Source of the DNA: Streptomyces sp. NBC_00358
GTDB taxonomy: Bacteria; Actinomycetota; Actinomycetes; Streptomycetales; Streptomycetaceae
Length of the DNA: 64,000 nucleotides
NCBI RefSeq assembly: GCF_036099295.1
Contig: NZ_CP107976.1
Location: forward strand, 992,001 to 1,056,000
Reading direction: 5' to 3'
A program made the translations under genes and the position numbers. The notes under the pieces are model-generated. The model was not told the origin of the DNA. It saw nothing but the letters and a program-made list of their open reading frames with translations, and searched no databases. Position 1 is the first letter of the stretch. Each line of letters starts with the position of its first letter. Shown one piece after another: positions 18,687-28,013 of the stretch.

Positions 18687-21410
18687 ATGGCGATGCAGTC
18701 GAGCGGCCCGAAGGCTCCGGAGCGTGCTGCTCCGGAGCTCTGGTACGCGCGTGCTCCGCAGGACGTCGCGTCGGCCTTCGGTGTCGATCCGGCCTCCGGA
18801 CTCAGCGCTGCGCGGGTCGCCGAACTGCTGGCGGAGAACGGGCCGAACGCGCTGCCCGAGGAGAAGCCGAAGCCTGCGTGGCGGCGGTTCGTCGAGCAGT
18901 ACCGCAGCTACATGCAGATCGTCCTCGTGGTGGCGGCGATCGTGTCGCTGGCGATCGCCGAGTGGAGCACCGCGATCCTGCTCGTCCTGCTGACGCTGCT
19001 GAACGCGATCGTGGGTCTGCGGCAGGAGGGCAAGGCCGAGAGCGCGATGAACGCGCTCAAGTCGATGCTGACGGCGACCGCCCGGGTGCGGCGCGACGGA
19101 ACGGAGTCGGAGATCCCGGCCGAGCAACTGGTCGTGGGCGATGTCGTGCACATCTCCGCGGGTGACCAGGTTCCGGCGGACGGCCGGCTCATCGAGGCCC
19201 ACGCGCTGCAGATCGACGAGTCGGCCCTGACCGGCGAGAGCGTGCCCGCCTCGAAGGACGCCACGACCCTGCCGAAGGTCATCATGGGCCCGGGGGACCA
19301 GTCGAACATGGCGTTCATGCACACCCCGGTCACCCATGGCAGCGGTGTCGCGGTCATCACCGCGACCGGTGAGGGGACCGAGCTCGGAAAGATCTCGGAG
19401 ATGCTGTCGGCGACCGAGCGCGAGGAGGCGCCGCTCACCACGGAGCTCAACACGCTGACGCTGTGGATCACGGCCGCCGCTGGTCTGACCATGATCGTGA
19501 TGTTCGCGCTCGGGCGCAGCCGCGACCAGGCGTGGGACGCCCTGTTCGTCAGCGCGGTGTCGCTGGCCATCGCCGCCATTCCGGAGGCCCTGCCGACGGT
19601 GACCCAGGCGATCCTGTCCGTCGGCAGCCTCAATCTGGCGAAGCGCGACGCGATCGTGAAGGAGCTGCCGTCCGTCGAGACCCTGGCGTTCACGTCGGCG
19701 ATCAACTCGGACAAGACCGGCACCCTGACCATGAACCAGATGACGGCCGTGGAGGTCGTGACGCCCACCGACCGGTACACCGTCTCGGGTACGGGTTACG
19801 GCCTGGACGGGCGGATCCAGCACGCCGCCGGTTCCTCCGCGGGCATCGAGGACGCGATCCTTCCGTACCTCGTCGCGAACGACGCCAAGCTGGTGGACGG
19901 TGAGGTCGTGGGCGATCCCACCGAGGGCGCGTTCCTGGTGCTGGCCCACAAGGCGGGGCTGGACCTCGACGCCACGCACAGGCGGTTGCCCCGTGTCGCC
20001 ACGCTGCCCTTCGACCCGGGTTACAAGCTGATGGCCACCTTCAACTCGGCCGTCGACGCCGTGGGCCGGCCGGTGGTGCGCTGTTTCGTCAAGGGCGCGG
20101 CTCCGGCGGTGACGGCCCGTGCGGCCAGCGCGCTGTCGGGCGGCGCGACCGTCCCGTGGGACGAGGAGCTGAGCCGGCGAGCCGATGAACAGGCCGAGCG
20201 CATGGGCGGTGAGGGCCGCCGGGTGATGGCGGCGGCGACCCGGGATCTGGACCCGGCCGACTTCGATCCCGGCGGCGACCTGCTCGCCTATGTCACCGGC
20301 CTGCGGATGACGAGTCTGGTCGGGATGGTCGACCCGCCCCGTGAGGAGTCCCGGGCCGCGGTGGCCAGCGCCCAGGCCGCCCACATCCGGGTCCGCATGG
20401 TCACCGGGGACGACGTCACGACCGGTGCCGCGATCGCCCGGCAGCTCGGCATCCCGGGCGAGGCGGTCCTCGGCGCCGACTTCGCCGCGCTGCCGGAGCA
20501 CGAACAACTGGCCCGCATCGACGACATCGGTGTGGTGGGGCGGGTGGCGCCGGAGCACAAGGTGCTGCTGGCGGACACGCTCAAGAAGAAGGGCGATGTC
20601 GTCGCGATGACCGGCGACGGCGTCAACGACGCTCCCGCCATCAAGTCCGCCGACATCGGTATCGCGATGGGCAGTGGTACGGACGTGGCGAAGAACGCGG
20701 CGCGGATGATCCTTTCCGACGACAACTTCGCGACGATCGTCTACGCCGTGGAGCAGGGCCGCAAGCTCTACGACAATCTCACCAAGTACATCCGCTTCGT
20801 CCTCCTGCTGCTCGTCACCTTCGTGCTGACCTTCCTCGGGGCGACCATCTTCAACATCGCGGCCGGTGAACCCTTCACCCCTCCCCAGGTGCTGTGGATC
20901 CACTTCGTGGTCAACGCCTCGTTCGGTTTCGCGCTCGGCTTCGACAAGGAGAGCGCGGGGCTGATGCGGCGCAGGCCGCGTCCTCGGGGGGAGTCGGTGC
21001 TGACCCGGCCCGTGATGGTCACGGTCGGGCTCAGCGGGCTGGCGATCACGCTCATCCTGCTCGGGCTGATCAAGCTGGGCGAGTCCCGCTTCGACAGCGT
21101 CCGCGTCGGCAGTTCGATGGCGTTCACCGCGTTCGCGCTCTGTCTGATCGTGGCCGCGTTCGAGTGCCGCAGCGAGACGGAGTCGGTGCTGACGACGAGC
21201 ACCTTCGACAGCAAGCAGATGAACTGGACGGCCCTGGCGCAGTTCGTCCTCGCGGTCCTGGTGACCCAGATGGACGGGTTCCGTCGCATCCTCGGGACCA
21301 CCGAGATCGACCTGAAGCAGTTCGGCTGGGCCCTGCTGTCCGCCGTCGCGCTCCTGGTCCTGTGGGAGGTGGGTAAGCTCCTGGCCCGCAGGGCTCAGCG
21401 CACCGAGTGA
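18687..21410 (+). CDS. P-type cation-transporting ATPase (P2-like)
   Basis: A 907-residue membrane pump of the calcium-ATPase-like P-type family. The phosphorylation site is NSDKTGTLTMNQM with D342. TGES appears in the actuator domain. The hinge text is TGDGVNDAPAIKSADIGIAMG. A cytosolic N-terminal domain, then about ten hydrophobic helices, fits the class. Membrane helix 4 reads IPEALPTV rather than the usual PEGLP, and the Cys commonly before SDKTGT is Asn; both are seen in some bacterial homologues. The ion is not certain (calcium, magnesium or manganese). It follows PPK2 by 48 bases and is followed by SulP, all in the same direction. Confidence 0.9.
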   Translation: MAMQSSGPKAPERAAPELWYARAPQDVASAFGVDPASGLSAARVAELLAENGPNALPEEKPKPAWRRFVEQYRSYMQIVLVVAAIVSLAIAEWSTAILLVLLTLLNAIVGLRQEGKAESAMNALKSMLTATARVRRDGTESEIPAEQLVVGDVVHISAGDQVPADGRLIEAHALQIDESALTGESVPASKDATTLPKVIMGPGDQSNMAFMHTPVTHGSGVAVITATGEGTELGKISEMLSATEREEAPLTTELNTLTLWITAAAGLTMIVMFALGRSRDQAWDALFVSAVSLAIAAIPEALPTVTQAILSVGSLNLAKRDAIVKELPSVETLAFTSAINSDKTGTLTMNQMTAVEVVTPTDRYTVSGTGYGLDGRIQHAAGSSAGIEDAILPYLVANDAKLVDGEVVGDPTEGAFLVLAHKAGLDLDATHRRLPRVATLPFDPGYKLMATFNSAVDAVGRPVVRCFVKGAAPAVTARAASALSGGATVPWDEELSRRADEQAERMGGEGRRVMAAATRDLDPADFDPGGDLLAYVTGLRMTSLVGMVDPPREESRAAVASAQAAHIRVRMVTGDDVTTGAAIARQLGIPGEAVLGADFAALPEHEQLARIDDIGVVGRVAPEHKVLLADTLKKKGDVVAMTGDGVNDAPAIKSADIGIAMGSGTDVAKNAARMILSDDNFATIVYAVEQGRKLYDNLTKYIRFVLLLLVTFVLTFLGATIFNIAAGEPFTPPQVLWIHFVVNASFGFALGFDKESAGLMRRRPRPRGESVLTRPVMVTVGLSGLAITLILLGLIKLGESRFDSVRVGSSMAFTAFALCLIVAAFECRSETESVLTTSTFDSKQMNWTALAQFVLAVLVTQMDGFRRILGTTEIDLKQFGWALLSAVALLVLWEVGKLLARRAQRTE

Positions 21411-21465
21411 GTGCGCGGGCCCGTGTCCGTGGCCCGTCGGGCGCGGACCTACCCGAAGGACAGCC

Positions 21466-23223
21466 GTGTCGAAGCACCCCGGCACCCCAGGCGGAGGGTG
21501 GCGCCGTGCTGTGCCGGGGGTCCCCGGCCTCGCGGTGCTCAGGGGATACCGGCGGGACTGGCTGCGCGGGGACCTGCTGGCCGGGGTCACCGTCGCGGCC
21601 TATCTGGTGCCCCAGGTCATGGCGTACGCCAGTGTCGCGGGACTGCCGCCCGTCGTGGGTCTGTGGGCCATCCTGCCCGCCATCGTGCTGTACGCCCTGC
21701 TGGGCTCGTCCCGGCTGCTGTCGGTGGGGCCCGAGTCGACGACGGCGCTGATGACCGCGACCGTCGTCGGGCCGCTCGCCGGCGGCGACCCCGCGCGCTA
21801 CGCGGTGCTGGCCTCGGCGCTCGCGGTCGCGGTGGGCCTGATGTGTCTCGTGGCGTGGGCCGCCCGGCTGGGGTTCGTGGCCGATCTGCTCTCCCGGCCC
21901 GTGCTCATCGGGTATCTGGCGGGCGTGGCACTGATCATGATGGTGGATCAGCTCACCAAACTCACCGGTGTCCCGACGGACGGTTCGGAGTTCTTCCCGA
22001 AACTGGCGTCCTTCTTCGGCAACCTGGACCAGGCGCATCCCACCACGGTGATCTTCAGTGCCGTGACGTTGGTCTTCCTCTACCTGGCCACGCGTTTCCG
22101 CTGGAGCATCCCGGGGCCGCTGCTGGCGCTCGCCCTCGGCACCGCCGTGGTCGCGGCGTTCGACCTGCAGGACCACGGCCTCGATGTGATCGGGGAGATC
22201 CCGGCCGGGCTGCCCAGCCCGCGGCTGCCCGATCTGGGCAGCCTGCCCCAACTGCTGCTGCCCGCCGTCGGTGTCCTGCTGGTGGGCTACACCGACTTCA
22301 TCCTGACCGCGCGCGCCTTCACGACCGACGACGGCGGTACGGAGCTGGACGCGAACCAGGAGTTGCTGGCCCTGGGCGCCGTGAACCTCGGCGCCGGCGC
22401 CCTTCAGGGGTTCCCGGTGAGCAGCAGCGCCAGCCGTACGGCACTCGCGCAGTCCACCGGCGCGCACAGCCAGGCGTACGGGCTCACGGCCGGGGTGTCC
22501 GTACTGGCGGTCCTGCTGTTCCTGAGTCCGCTGCTCACCAACACCCCCATGGCGGTCCTCGGGGCGCTGGTCGTGTACGCCGCGATCCGGATGATCGACC
22601 TGGCGGGCTTCCGGCGGCTGGCGTCCTTCCGGGCCCGGGAACTCCTGCTGGCCCTCGGCTGCCTCGTCGGAGTCCTCGCGCTCGACATCCTCTACGGGGT
22701 GCTGGTGGCCGTGGGTCTGTCGGTGGCCGAGTTGCTGAGCCGGGTGGCGCGCCCGCACGACGCGGTGCAGGGGCTGGTGCCGGGCATGGCGGGCATGCAC
22801 GACATCGACGACTTCCCCGAGGCCCGGGTGATTCCCGGTCTGCTGGTCTACCGCTACGACTCCCCGCTGTTCTTCGCCAACGCGGAGGACTTCCGACGCA
22901 GTGCCCTGGGCGCGGTGGCCGAACAGGAGATCCCGGTGCGGTGGTTCGTCCTCAACGCGGAGGCCAACGTGGAGGTGGACATCACCGCGCTGGACTCGCT
23001 GGACGAGCTGCGCCAGGAACTCAACCGGCGGGGCATCGAGTTCGCGATGGCCCGGGTCAAGCAGGATCTGCGCGACGAGCTGGACGCGTACGGGCTGAGC
23101 GCGTCCGTCGGCGAGGACCGGATCTTCCCCACCCTGCCCACCGCGGTCGCCGCGTACCACTCCTGGTGCGGCGGCGAGGGTGGCGATCCCGGCTTCAGGG
23201 AATCTCCTGTTCGGCCCAGATGA
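21466..23223 (+). CDS. SulP-family anion permease with STAS domain
   Basis: A 585-residue inner-membrane transporter of the SulP/SLC26 family (sulfate, bicarbonate or similar anions). The first 430 residues hold about 12 hydrophobic helices, including GDLLAGVTVAAYLVPQVMAY and GLPPVVGLWAILPA. A C-terminal STAS domain (about 440-570) begins VIPGLLVYRYDSPLFFANAE and includes FVLNAEANVEVDITALDSL. No carbonic-anhydrase domain is fused. The start is GTG with GAAGGA seven bases upstream. The last 29 bases overlap the convergent phosphatase gene. Confidence 0.92.
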   Translation: MSKHPGTPGGGWRRAVPGVPGLAVLRGYRRDWLRGDLLAGVTVAAYLVPQVMAYASVAGLPPVVGLWAILPAIVLYALLGSSRLLSVGPESTTALMTATVVGPLAGGDPARYAVLASALAVAVGLMCLVAWAARLGFVADLLSRPVLIGYLAGVALIMMVDQLTKLTGVPTDGSEFFPKLASFFGNLDQAHPTTVIFSAVTLVFLYLATRFRWSIPGPLLALALGTAVVAAFDLQDHGLDVIGEIPAGLPSPRLPDLGSLPQLLLPAVGVLLVGYTDFILTARAFTTDDGGTELDANQELLALGAVNLGAGALQGFPVSSSASRTALAQSTGAHSQAYGLTAGVSVLAVLLFLSPLLTNTPMAVLGALVVYAAIRMIDLAGFRRLASFRARELLLALGCLVGVLALDILYGVLVAVGLSVAELLSRVARPHDAVQGLVPGMAGMHDIDDFPEARVIPGLLVYRYDSPLFFANAEDFRRSALGAVAEQEIPVRWFVLNAEANVEVDITALDSLDELRQELNRRGIEFAMARVKQDLRDELDAYGLSASVGEDRIFPTLPTAVAAYHSWCGGEGGDPGFRESPVRPR

Positions 23224-25660
23224 CCTTTCCCTCCGCCGTGTGGCGAGCCCCCCAGCGATGGGACAGCTGGGCCACGAGGAACAGGCCGCGACCGCCCTCG
23301 TCCGTGCTGCGGGCGTGCCTGAGTCGTGGGGCGGTGCTGCTGGAGTCGGAGACCTCGCAGGTCAGCCGGGTGTCGCAGAGCAGCCGTAGTCGAATGGGCG
23401 GTTCGGCGTAGCGGATCGCGTTGGTGACCAGTTCGCTCACGATGAGTTCGGTCGTCATGGTCAGTTCCCCGAGACCCCAGGATTCGACGAGGCTCGTGGC
23501 ACGGGCCCGCAGGTCGGAGACGGCGGCCGGGTCCACGGGCACCTCCCACGAGACGACGTGGTCCTCTCCCAGGGTGTGCGTGCGCGCCAGGAGCAGGGCG
23601 ATGTCGTCGGGCTGGGGCACGGGCACGAGCTGCCGTACGACGTCGGCACACAGCGCTTCGAGGTCGGGGTCCGACCGGGCGAGCAGTTCCCCGAGCCGGG
23701 CCATGCCGAGCTCCATGTCGTAGTGCCCGCCCTCGACCAGACCGTCAGTGTAGAGACCGATCAGGCTGTTCTCGGCGAGTTCGATCTCATGGCTCTCGAA
23801 CGCCATCCCGCCGAGCCCGAGCGGGGGGCCGGCGGGGAGCTCGGGAAAGGTGACCTGTCCGTCGGGGGCGACGACGACGGGCGGCGGGTGTCCGGCCCGG
23901 GCCATCGTGCAGCGTCTGGTGACGGGGTCGTAGACGGCGTACAGGCAGGTCGCGCCGAGGAAGGACGCGGTCGTGCTCCGGTCGGCCTCCTGCTCGTGGG
24001 TGCGCTCCTCGCTCAGCCGGAGCACGAGGTCGTCCAGGTGGGCGAGCAGTTCGTCGGGGGGCATCTCCATGTCGGCGAGGGTCTGCACCGCGGTGCGCAG
24101 CCGGCCCATGGTCGCGGCCGCGGTGATGCCGTGGCCGACCACGTCGCCGACGACCAGGCCGACGCGGGCACCGGACAGCGGGATGACGTCGAACCAGTCA
24201 CCGCCGACCCCGCCGCTCGGGTCCGCGGGCAGATAGGAGGAGGCGATCTCCAGGGCTGTCCCGCCCGTCAGGGCGTGCGGCAGCAGACTGCGCTGAAGGG
24301 TGACCGCGGCCGTGTGTTCGCGGGTGTAGCGGCGGGCGTTGTCGACGCACAGCGCCGCGCGTGCCACCACCTCGCGTGCCAGCAGGACGTCGTCCGGCTG
24401 GAACGAGACCGGATTGATGGACCGTACGAACGTGGTGAGGCCGAGGGCGGTGTTGCGTGCCCGCATCGGCACGGAGATGAGGGAGTGCAGCCCGTACCGG
24501 CGGATGCTCTCCGCTCGCTCGGGTTCCTCGGCGATCCACAGGTCGTCGTCCGGGTCGAGGACCTGGATGAGGACCGGCTCGCCGTTGGTGAGCAGGTGCA
24601 CGTCGTGGGGCGGCGGGAGGAAGTCCGCCCGGTCCCCGATGCGGGCCACGGCCTCCGGGCAGCCCTCCCGTACGGAGCTCATGCCGGCGCGCCGCATCAT
24701 CGGCTTGGCGGGGGCCGGTCCGGCGTCCGACAGCCAGGCTCCGAGCCCCTCGGTGCTCAGGACGGAATCCAGGAGGTCGACGATGACGAAGTCCGCGAAG
24801 CGGGGCACGGCGAAGTCCGCGAGCTCCTGTGCCGTCCGCATGACGTCGAGGGTCCTGCCGATGGTGGTCCCGGCTTCGTTCACCAGCGACAGGAGCTGCC
24901 GGGCGTTCCACCGCTCGGTGACGTCCAGGACCATGTAGCACACGCCGGTGTAGGAGTTGTCGACGCCGAGCAGCGGGAAGAACGAGGTGGAATAGGCGTG
25001 CCGGCGATGCGGGTCGGCCCAGCTCCATCCCAGGTACTCGTAGTCGATCACGGGCTCGCCGGTCGCCAGGACCTTGTGCATCAGTCCCTCGATGGTCTCC
25101 GACTGGAACCCCGGCAGCAGTTCGGGGAGCCGGCGCCCGAGCCGCTGCTCGCGGGGCACACCGCCCAGGTGTTCCAGGGTGTCGTTCATCCAGACGTAGC
25201 GCAGTTGGAGGTCCAGCACCGCCATGCCGACGGGCGAGCGGGTCAGGAATCCGTCGATGAAGTCCGGGCCCACCGTCCACTGCCGTCTCCGGTTCCGTGC
25301 CGAGAGCAGGAAGCACTCGCTCTCGCCCATGTGGAAGGACGCGGAGACGCGCAGGTCCACGTCGATGCGCCGGCCGTCGCGGTGGCGTACGGGGATGAGG
25401 CCGCTCCAGCCCATGCCGGCACGGCACCGCGCCGCGACACCGGCCACCCGGAGCGGGTCCCTGGGCAGCGCCAGCAGACGCGCGGCCGAGGTGCCGACCG
25501 TCTCGGCCGCCGGGTAGCCGAGGAGTGCTTCGGCGCCCCTGGTCCAGCTCAGCACGACGCCGTCGCCGGAGACCACCGCCGCCGCGTCCGTGGACGCGTC
25601 GAAGGGATCGCCCGGTCCATCGGACGCGGGCGCGTCGGAACCTTCCTGCGCAGAATCCAT
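23195..25660 (-). CDS. PAS-PAS-GAF-PP2C-HATPase sensor phosphatase
   Basis: An 821-residue cytosolic regulator of the SpoIIE/RsbU group. In order: two PAS domains (about 20-130 and 145-270; LGYPAAETVG and FLTRSPVGMAVLDLQLRYVWMN), a GAF domain (about 280-450), a PP2C phosphatase (about 470-690; GGDWFDVIPL, VVGDVVGHG, YTDGLVEG, DDIALLLAR, all metal ligands present), and an anti-sigma-type kinase at the end (SELVTNAIRYAEPPI and DEGGRGLFLVAQLS). Such proteins set sigma-factor partner switching by controlling anti-anti-sigma phosphorylation. ATG 25660 is preceded by GGATGAG. It is divergent from the next, related gene across 281 bases. Confidence 0.9.
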   Translation of the reverse strand: MDSAQEGSDAPASDGPGDPFDASTDAAAVVSGDGVVLSWTRGAEALLGYPAAETVGTSAARLLALPRDPLRVAGVAARCRAGMGWSGLIPVRHRDGRRIDVDLRVSASFHMGESECFLLSARNRRRQWTVGPDFIDGFLTRSPVGMAVLDLQLRYVWMNDTLEHLGGVPREQRLGRRLPELLPGFQSETIEGLMHKVLATGEPVIDYEYLGWSWADPHRRHAYSTSFFPLLGVDNSYTGVCYMVLDVTERWNARQLLSLVNEAGTTIGRTLDVMRTAQELADFAVPRFADFVIVDLLDSVLSTEGLGAWLSDAGPAPAKPMMRRAGMSSVREGCPEAVARIGDRADFLPPPHDVHLLTNGEPVLIQVLDPDDDLWIAEEPERAESIRRYGLHSLISVPMRARNTALGLTTFVRSINPVSFQPDDVLLAREVVARAALCVDNARRYTREHTAAVTLQRSLLPHALTGGTALEIASSYLPADPSGGVGGDWFDVIPLSGARVGLVVGDVVGHGITAAATMGRLRTAVQTLADMEMPPDELLAHLDDLVLRLSEERTHEQEADRSTTASFLGATCLYAVYDPVTRRCTMARAGHPPPVVVAPDGQVTFPELPAGPPLGLGGMAFESHEIELAENSLIGLYTDGLVEGGHYDMELGMARLGELLARSDPDLEALCADVVRQLVPVPQPDDIALLLARTHTLGEDHVVSWEVPVDPAAVSDLRARATSLVESWGLGELTMTTELIVSELVTNAIRYAEPPIRLRLLCDTRLTCEVSDSSSTAPRLRHARSTDEGGRGLFLVAQLSHRWGARHTAEGKVIWAEQEIP

Positions 25661-25941
25661 GAAGCTCTCATCCTTTACACGACCATGTTCCTGCTTGTCC
25701 GGCCGATGTGCACGGCCCGGCGGACGATCACGGGACCGGGGCGGACCGCACCGCCGGACACCGCACCGGAGCGGCACCGCGCGGCGTCCCACGTCTGCTC
25801 CTGAACATGCCAAGGCGCTGCTCTGGAGTGGGCATCGCCGGGGGCAGGGCGCAGCATGGAAGGGCCGGGGTCGGCACACGGATGCGTGACGTCGGCGACG
25901 GAGCCCGGCACACCGCGCCGGCCGGTGGAGGAGGGCCAGGG

Positions 25942-28008
25942 ATGACAGCCGATTCCCCGCAGTCCGATCGTGGAGGCTTCGAGCCGGGGCCCATCCGGCC
26001 GACCGGTCTGCTGGACGTGCTGAGCGTCGGCGCGATGGTCCTCGACGTCGAGGGGCGCATCGTGTTCTGGACCCCGCAGGCCGAGGAGCTCATCGGCTAC
26101 TCGGCGGAGGAGGCTCTCGGCAAGTACGCGGCGCGCCTGATCATCCACCCCGAGCACCTGCAGTCCGTCACCAAGCTGTTCGCCGACGTGCTCCAGACGG
26201 GGCGGAGTTGGGCCGGTGCCTTTCCGATCCGGCACAAGGACGGCAGCACCCGTCTGATGGAGTTCCGCAACATGCGGCTCCTGGACGACCGCGGGGAGGT
26301 CTACGCCCTCGGTATCGCCGCGGACCACACCCTGCTCCAGCGGGTGGAGACGGATCTGGCCCTGTGCGAGCAACTGATCAACCAGTCGCCGATAGGTCTG
26401 GCCCTGATGGACCCGGACCTGCGCTATCTCATGGTCAACCCGGCGCTGGAGCGCATCGACGGCATCCCGGCCGAGGACCACATCGGCCGTCATCTGCGCG
26501 AGACGCTGCCCTTTCCCGATGTGGACACCGTCGAGTCCGCGCTGCGCCAGGTGCTGACCACGGGCACACCCCTGCTCGACCAGTACCACGTGGGCCGTCC
26601 CCCGGTCGATCCCGAGCACGAGCATGCCTGGTCGCTGTCCTTCTACCGGCTGGAGGACGCGGGCGGGCGGGTGCTGGGCGCGGCCGCCTCGGTCGTCGAC
26701 GTCACCGAGCGCCATCGCGCGGCCGCCGAGGCCGACCGGGCAAGGCGGCGCCTCGCGCTCATCGCCAGCGCCTCCACGCGGGTCGGCACCACGCTGGAGG
26801 TGGAGCAGACCGCTCGTGAACTGGCCGAGATCGCGGCCCCCGAACTGGCCGACGTGGTCGCCGTGGACGTCCTCGACTCCGTCCTGTCCTGCCGTCGCAA
26901 GCGCAGACCGGACAACGGGCCGGAGTTCTTCCGCGCGCTCGCGCTCAAGGCGTCCCATCCCACCGTGGCGCTGCGCGCGGCCGACCCGCCCGGTGACCTG
27001 GCGGCGTACGACGGTGACCGGATGGTGACCCTGTGCGTCCACACCGGCAGGCCGGTCCTGGTGCGGCACGTCGGGGAACACGATCTGCCCCGCATCGCCC
27101 GCGACGCCGAGGGGACGGCGCTGCTGGCACGGGCCGGTGTCCACTCGTATCTCGCGGTTCCGCTGATCGCGCACGGTGAGGTGCTCGGCGCGCTCGACCT
27201 CAAGCGCACCCGCAATCCGCTCCCTTTCGACGACGACGACGTCGTCCTGGCGACCGAGCTGGCCGCCCGTGCCGCCGTGGCCATCGACAACGCCCGGTGG
27301 TTCCAGAGCGTGCGCAACACGGCCGTCACCCTCCAGCGCAGCCTGCTGCCCGAGCATCCACCGCATCTCACCGGTCTGGAGGTGGCCTCCCGCTATCAGC
27401 CCGCGCAGGCCACCAGTGAGGTCGGCGGCGACTGGTACGACGTGATCCCGCTGGCCGGCGACCGCACCGCGCTGGTGGTCGGTGACGTCATGGGCAACGG
27501 CATCGACGCGGCCGCCACCATGGGCCGGCTGCGCACCGCCACCTGTGCCTACGCCGACCTCGACCTCGACCCCGGTGATGTGCTCCAGCACCTGGACAAG
27601 ATCACGTGCGACCTGGAGCACTACATCGTCACCTGTATCTACGCCGTCTACGACCCCCACAGCAGGAAGTGCCGCATCGCCAACGCCGGACACATGCCGC
27701 CCGCGCTGGCCCGCCCCGACGCCGCCCCCAGACTGCTGGACCTGCCGTCGGGCGCCCCCCTCGGCGTCGGCGGCGTCCCCTTCGAGACCACCGAGGTCGA
27801 ACTCGAACCCGACGACGTCCTGGTCCTCTACACGGACGGTCTGGTCGAGACCCGGCTGCATCCCATCGACGACCGTCTGAACGTGCTCCTCACCTTCCTC
27901 GACGAACCCCGTCGGCCGCTGGAGGAGATCTGCGACCTCCTGCTGTACGGCCTGCGCAACTCCGACGACCACGACGACGTCGCCCTGCTCGTCGCCCGCG
28001 CGACGTAG
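25942..28008 (+). CDS. PAS-PAS-GAF-PP2C sensor phosphatase
   Basis: A 688-residue paralogue of its divergent neighbour, without the C-terminal HATPase. In order: PAS (about 20-130; LDVLSVGAMVLDVEGRIVFW), PAS (about 140-260; LINQSPIGLALMDPDLRYLM), GAF (about 270-440; HSYLAVPLIAHGEVLGALDL) and PP2C (about 460-685; GGDWYDVIPL, VVGDVMGNGIDAAATMG, YTDGLVET, DDVALLVAR, complete). ATG 25942 has GGAGGAGGG just upstream. It ends 5 bases from the convergent BrkB-like gene. It likely dephosphorylates an anti-sigma antagonist in response to a PAS/GAF signal; the partner is not in the window. Confidence 0.9.
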   Translation: MTADSPQSDRGGFEPGPIRPTGLLDVLSVGAMVLDVEGRIVFWTPQAEELIGYSAEEALGKYAARLIIHPEHLQSVTKLFADVLQTGRSWAGAFPIRHKDGSTRLMEFRNMRLLDDRGEVYALGIAADHTLLQRVETDLALCEQLINQSPIGLALMDPDLRYLMVNPALERIDGIPAEDHIGRHLRETLPFPDVDTVESALRQVLTTGTPLLDQYHVGRPPVDPEHEHAWSLSFYRLEDAGGRVLGAAASVVDVTERHRAAAEADRARRRLALIASASTRVGTTLEVEQTARELAEIAAPELADVVAVDVLDSVLSCRRKRRPDNGPEFFRALALKASHPTVALRAADPPGDLAAYDGDRMVTLCVHTGRPVLVRHVGEHDLPRIARDAEGTALLARAGVHSYLAVPLIAHGEVLGALDLKRTRNPLPFDDDDVVLATELAARAAVAIDNARWFQSVRNTAVTLQRSLLPEHPPHLTGLEVASRYQPAQATSEVGGDWYDVIPLAGDRTALVVGDVMGNGIDAAATMGRLRTATCAYADLDLDPGDVLQHLDKITCDLEHYIVTCIYAVYDPHSRKCRIANAGHMPPALARPDAAPRLLDLPSGAPLGVGGVPFETTEVELEPDDVLVLYTDGLVETRLHPIDDRLNVLLTFLDEPRRPLEEICDLLLYGLRNSDDHDDVALLVARAT

Positions 28009-28013
28009 GAGCC

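Noticed and set aside
17571..21590. A 1339-residue minus-strand open frame opposite PPK2 and the P-type ATPase
   Set aside because: It is antisense to two well-conserved genes; its text is Arg/Gly/His-rich with no domain. High-GC shadow.
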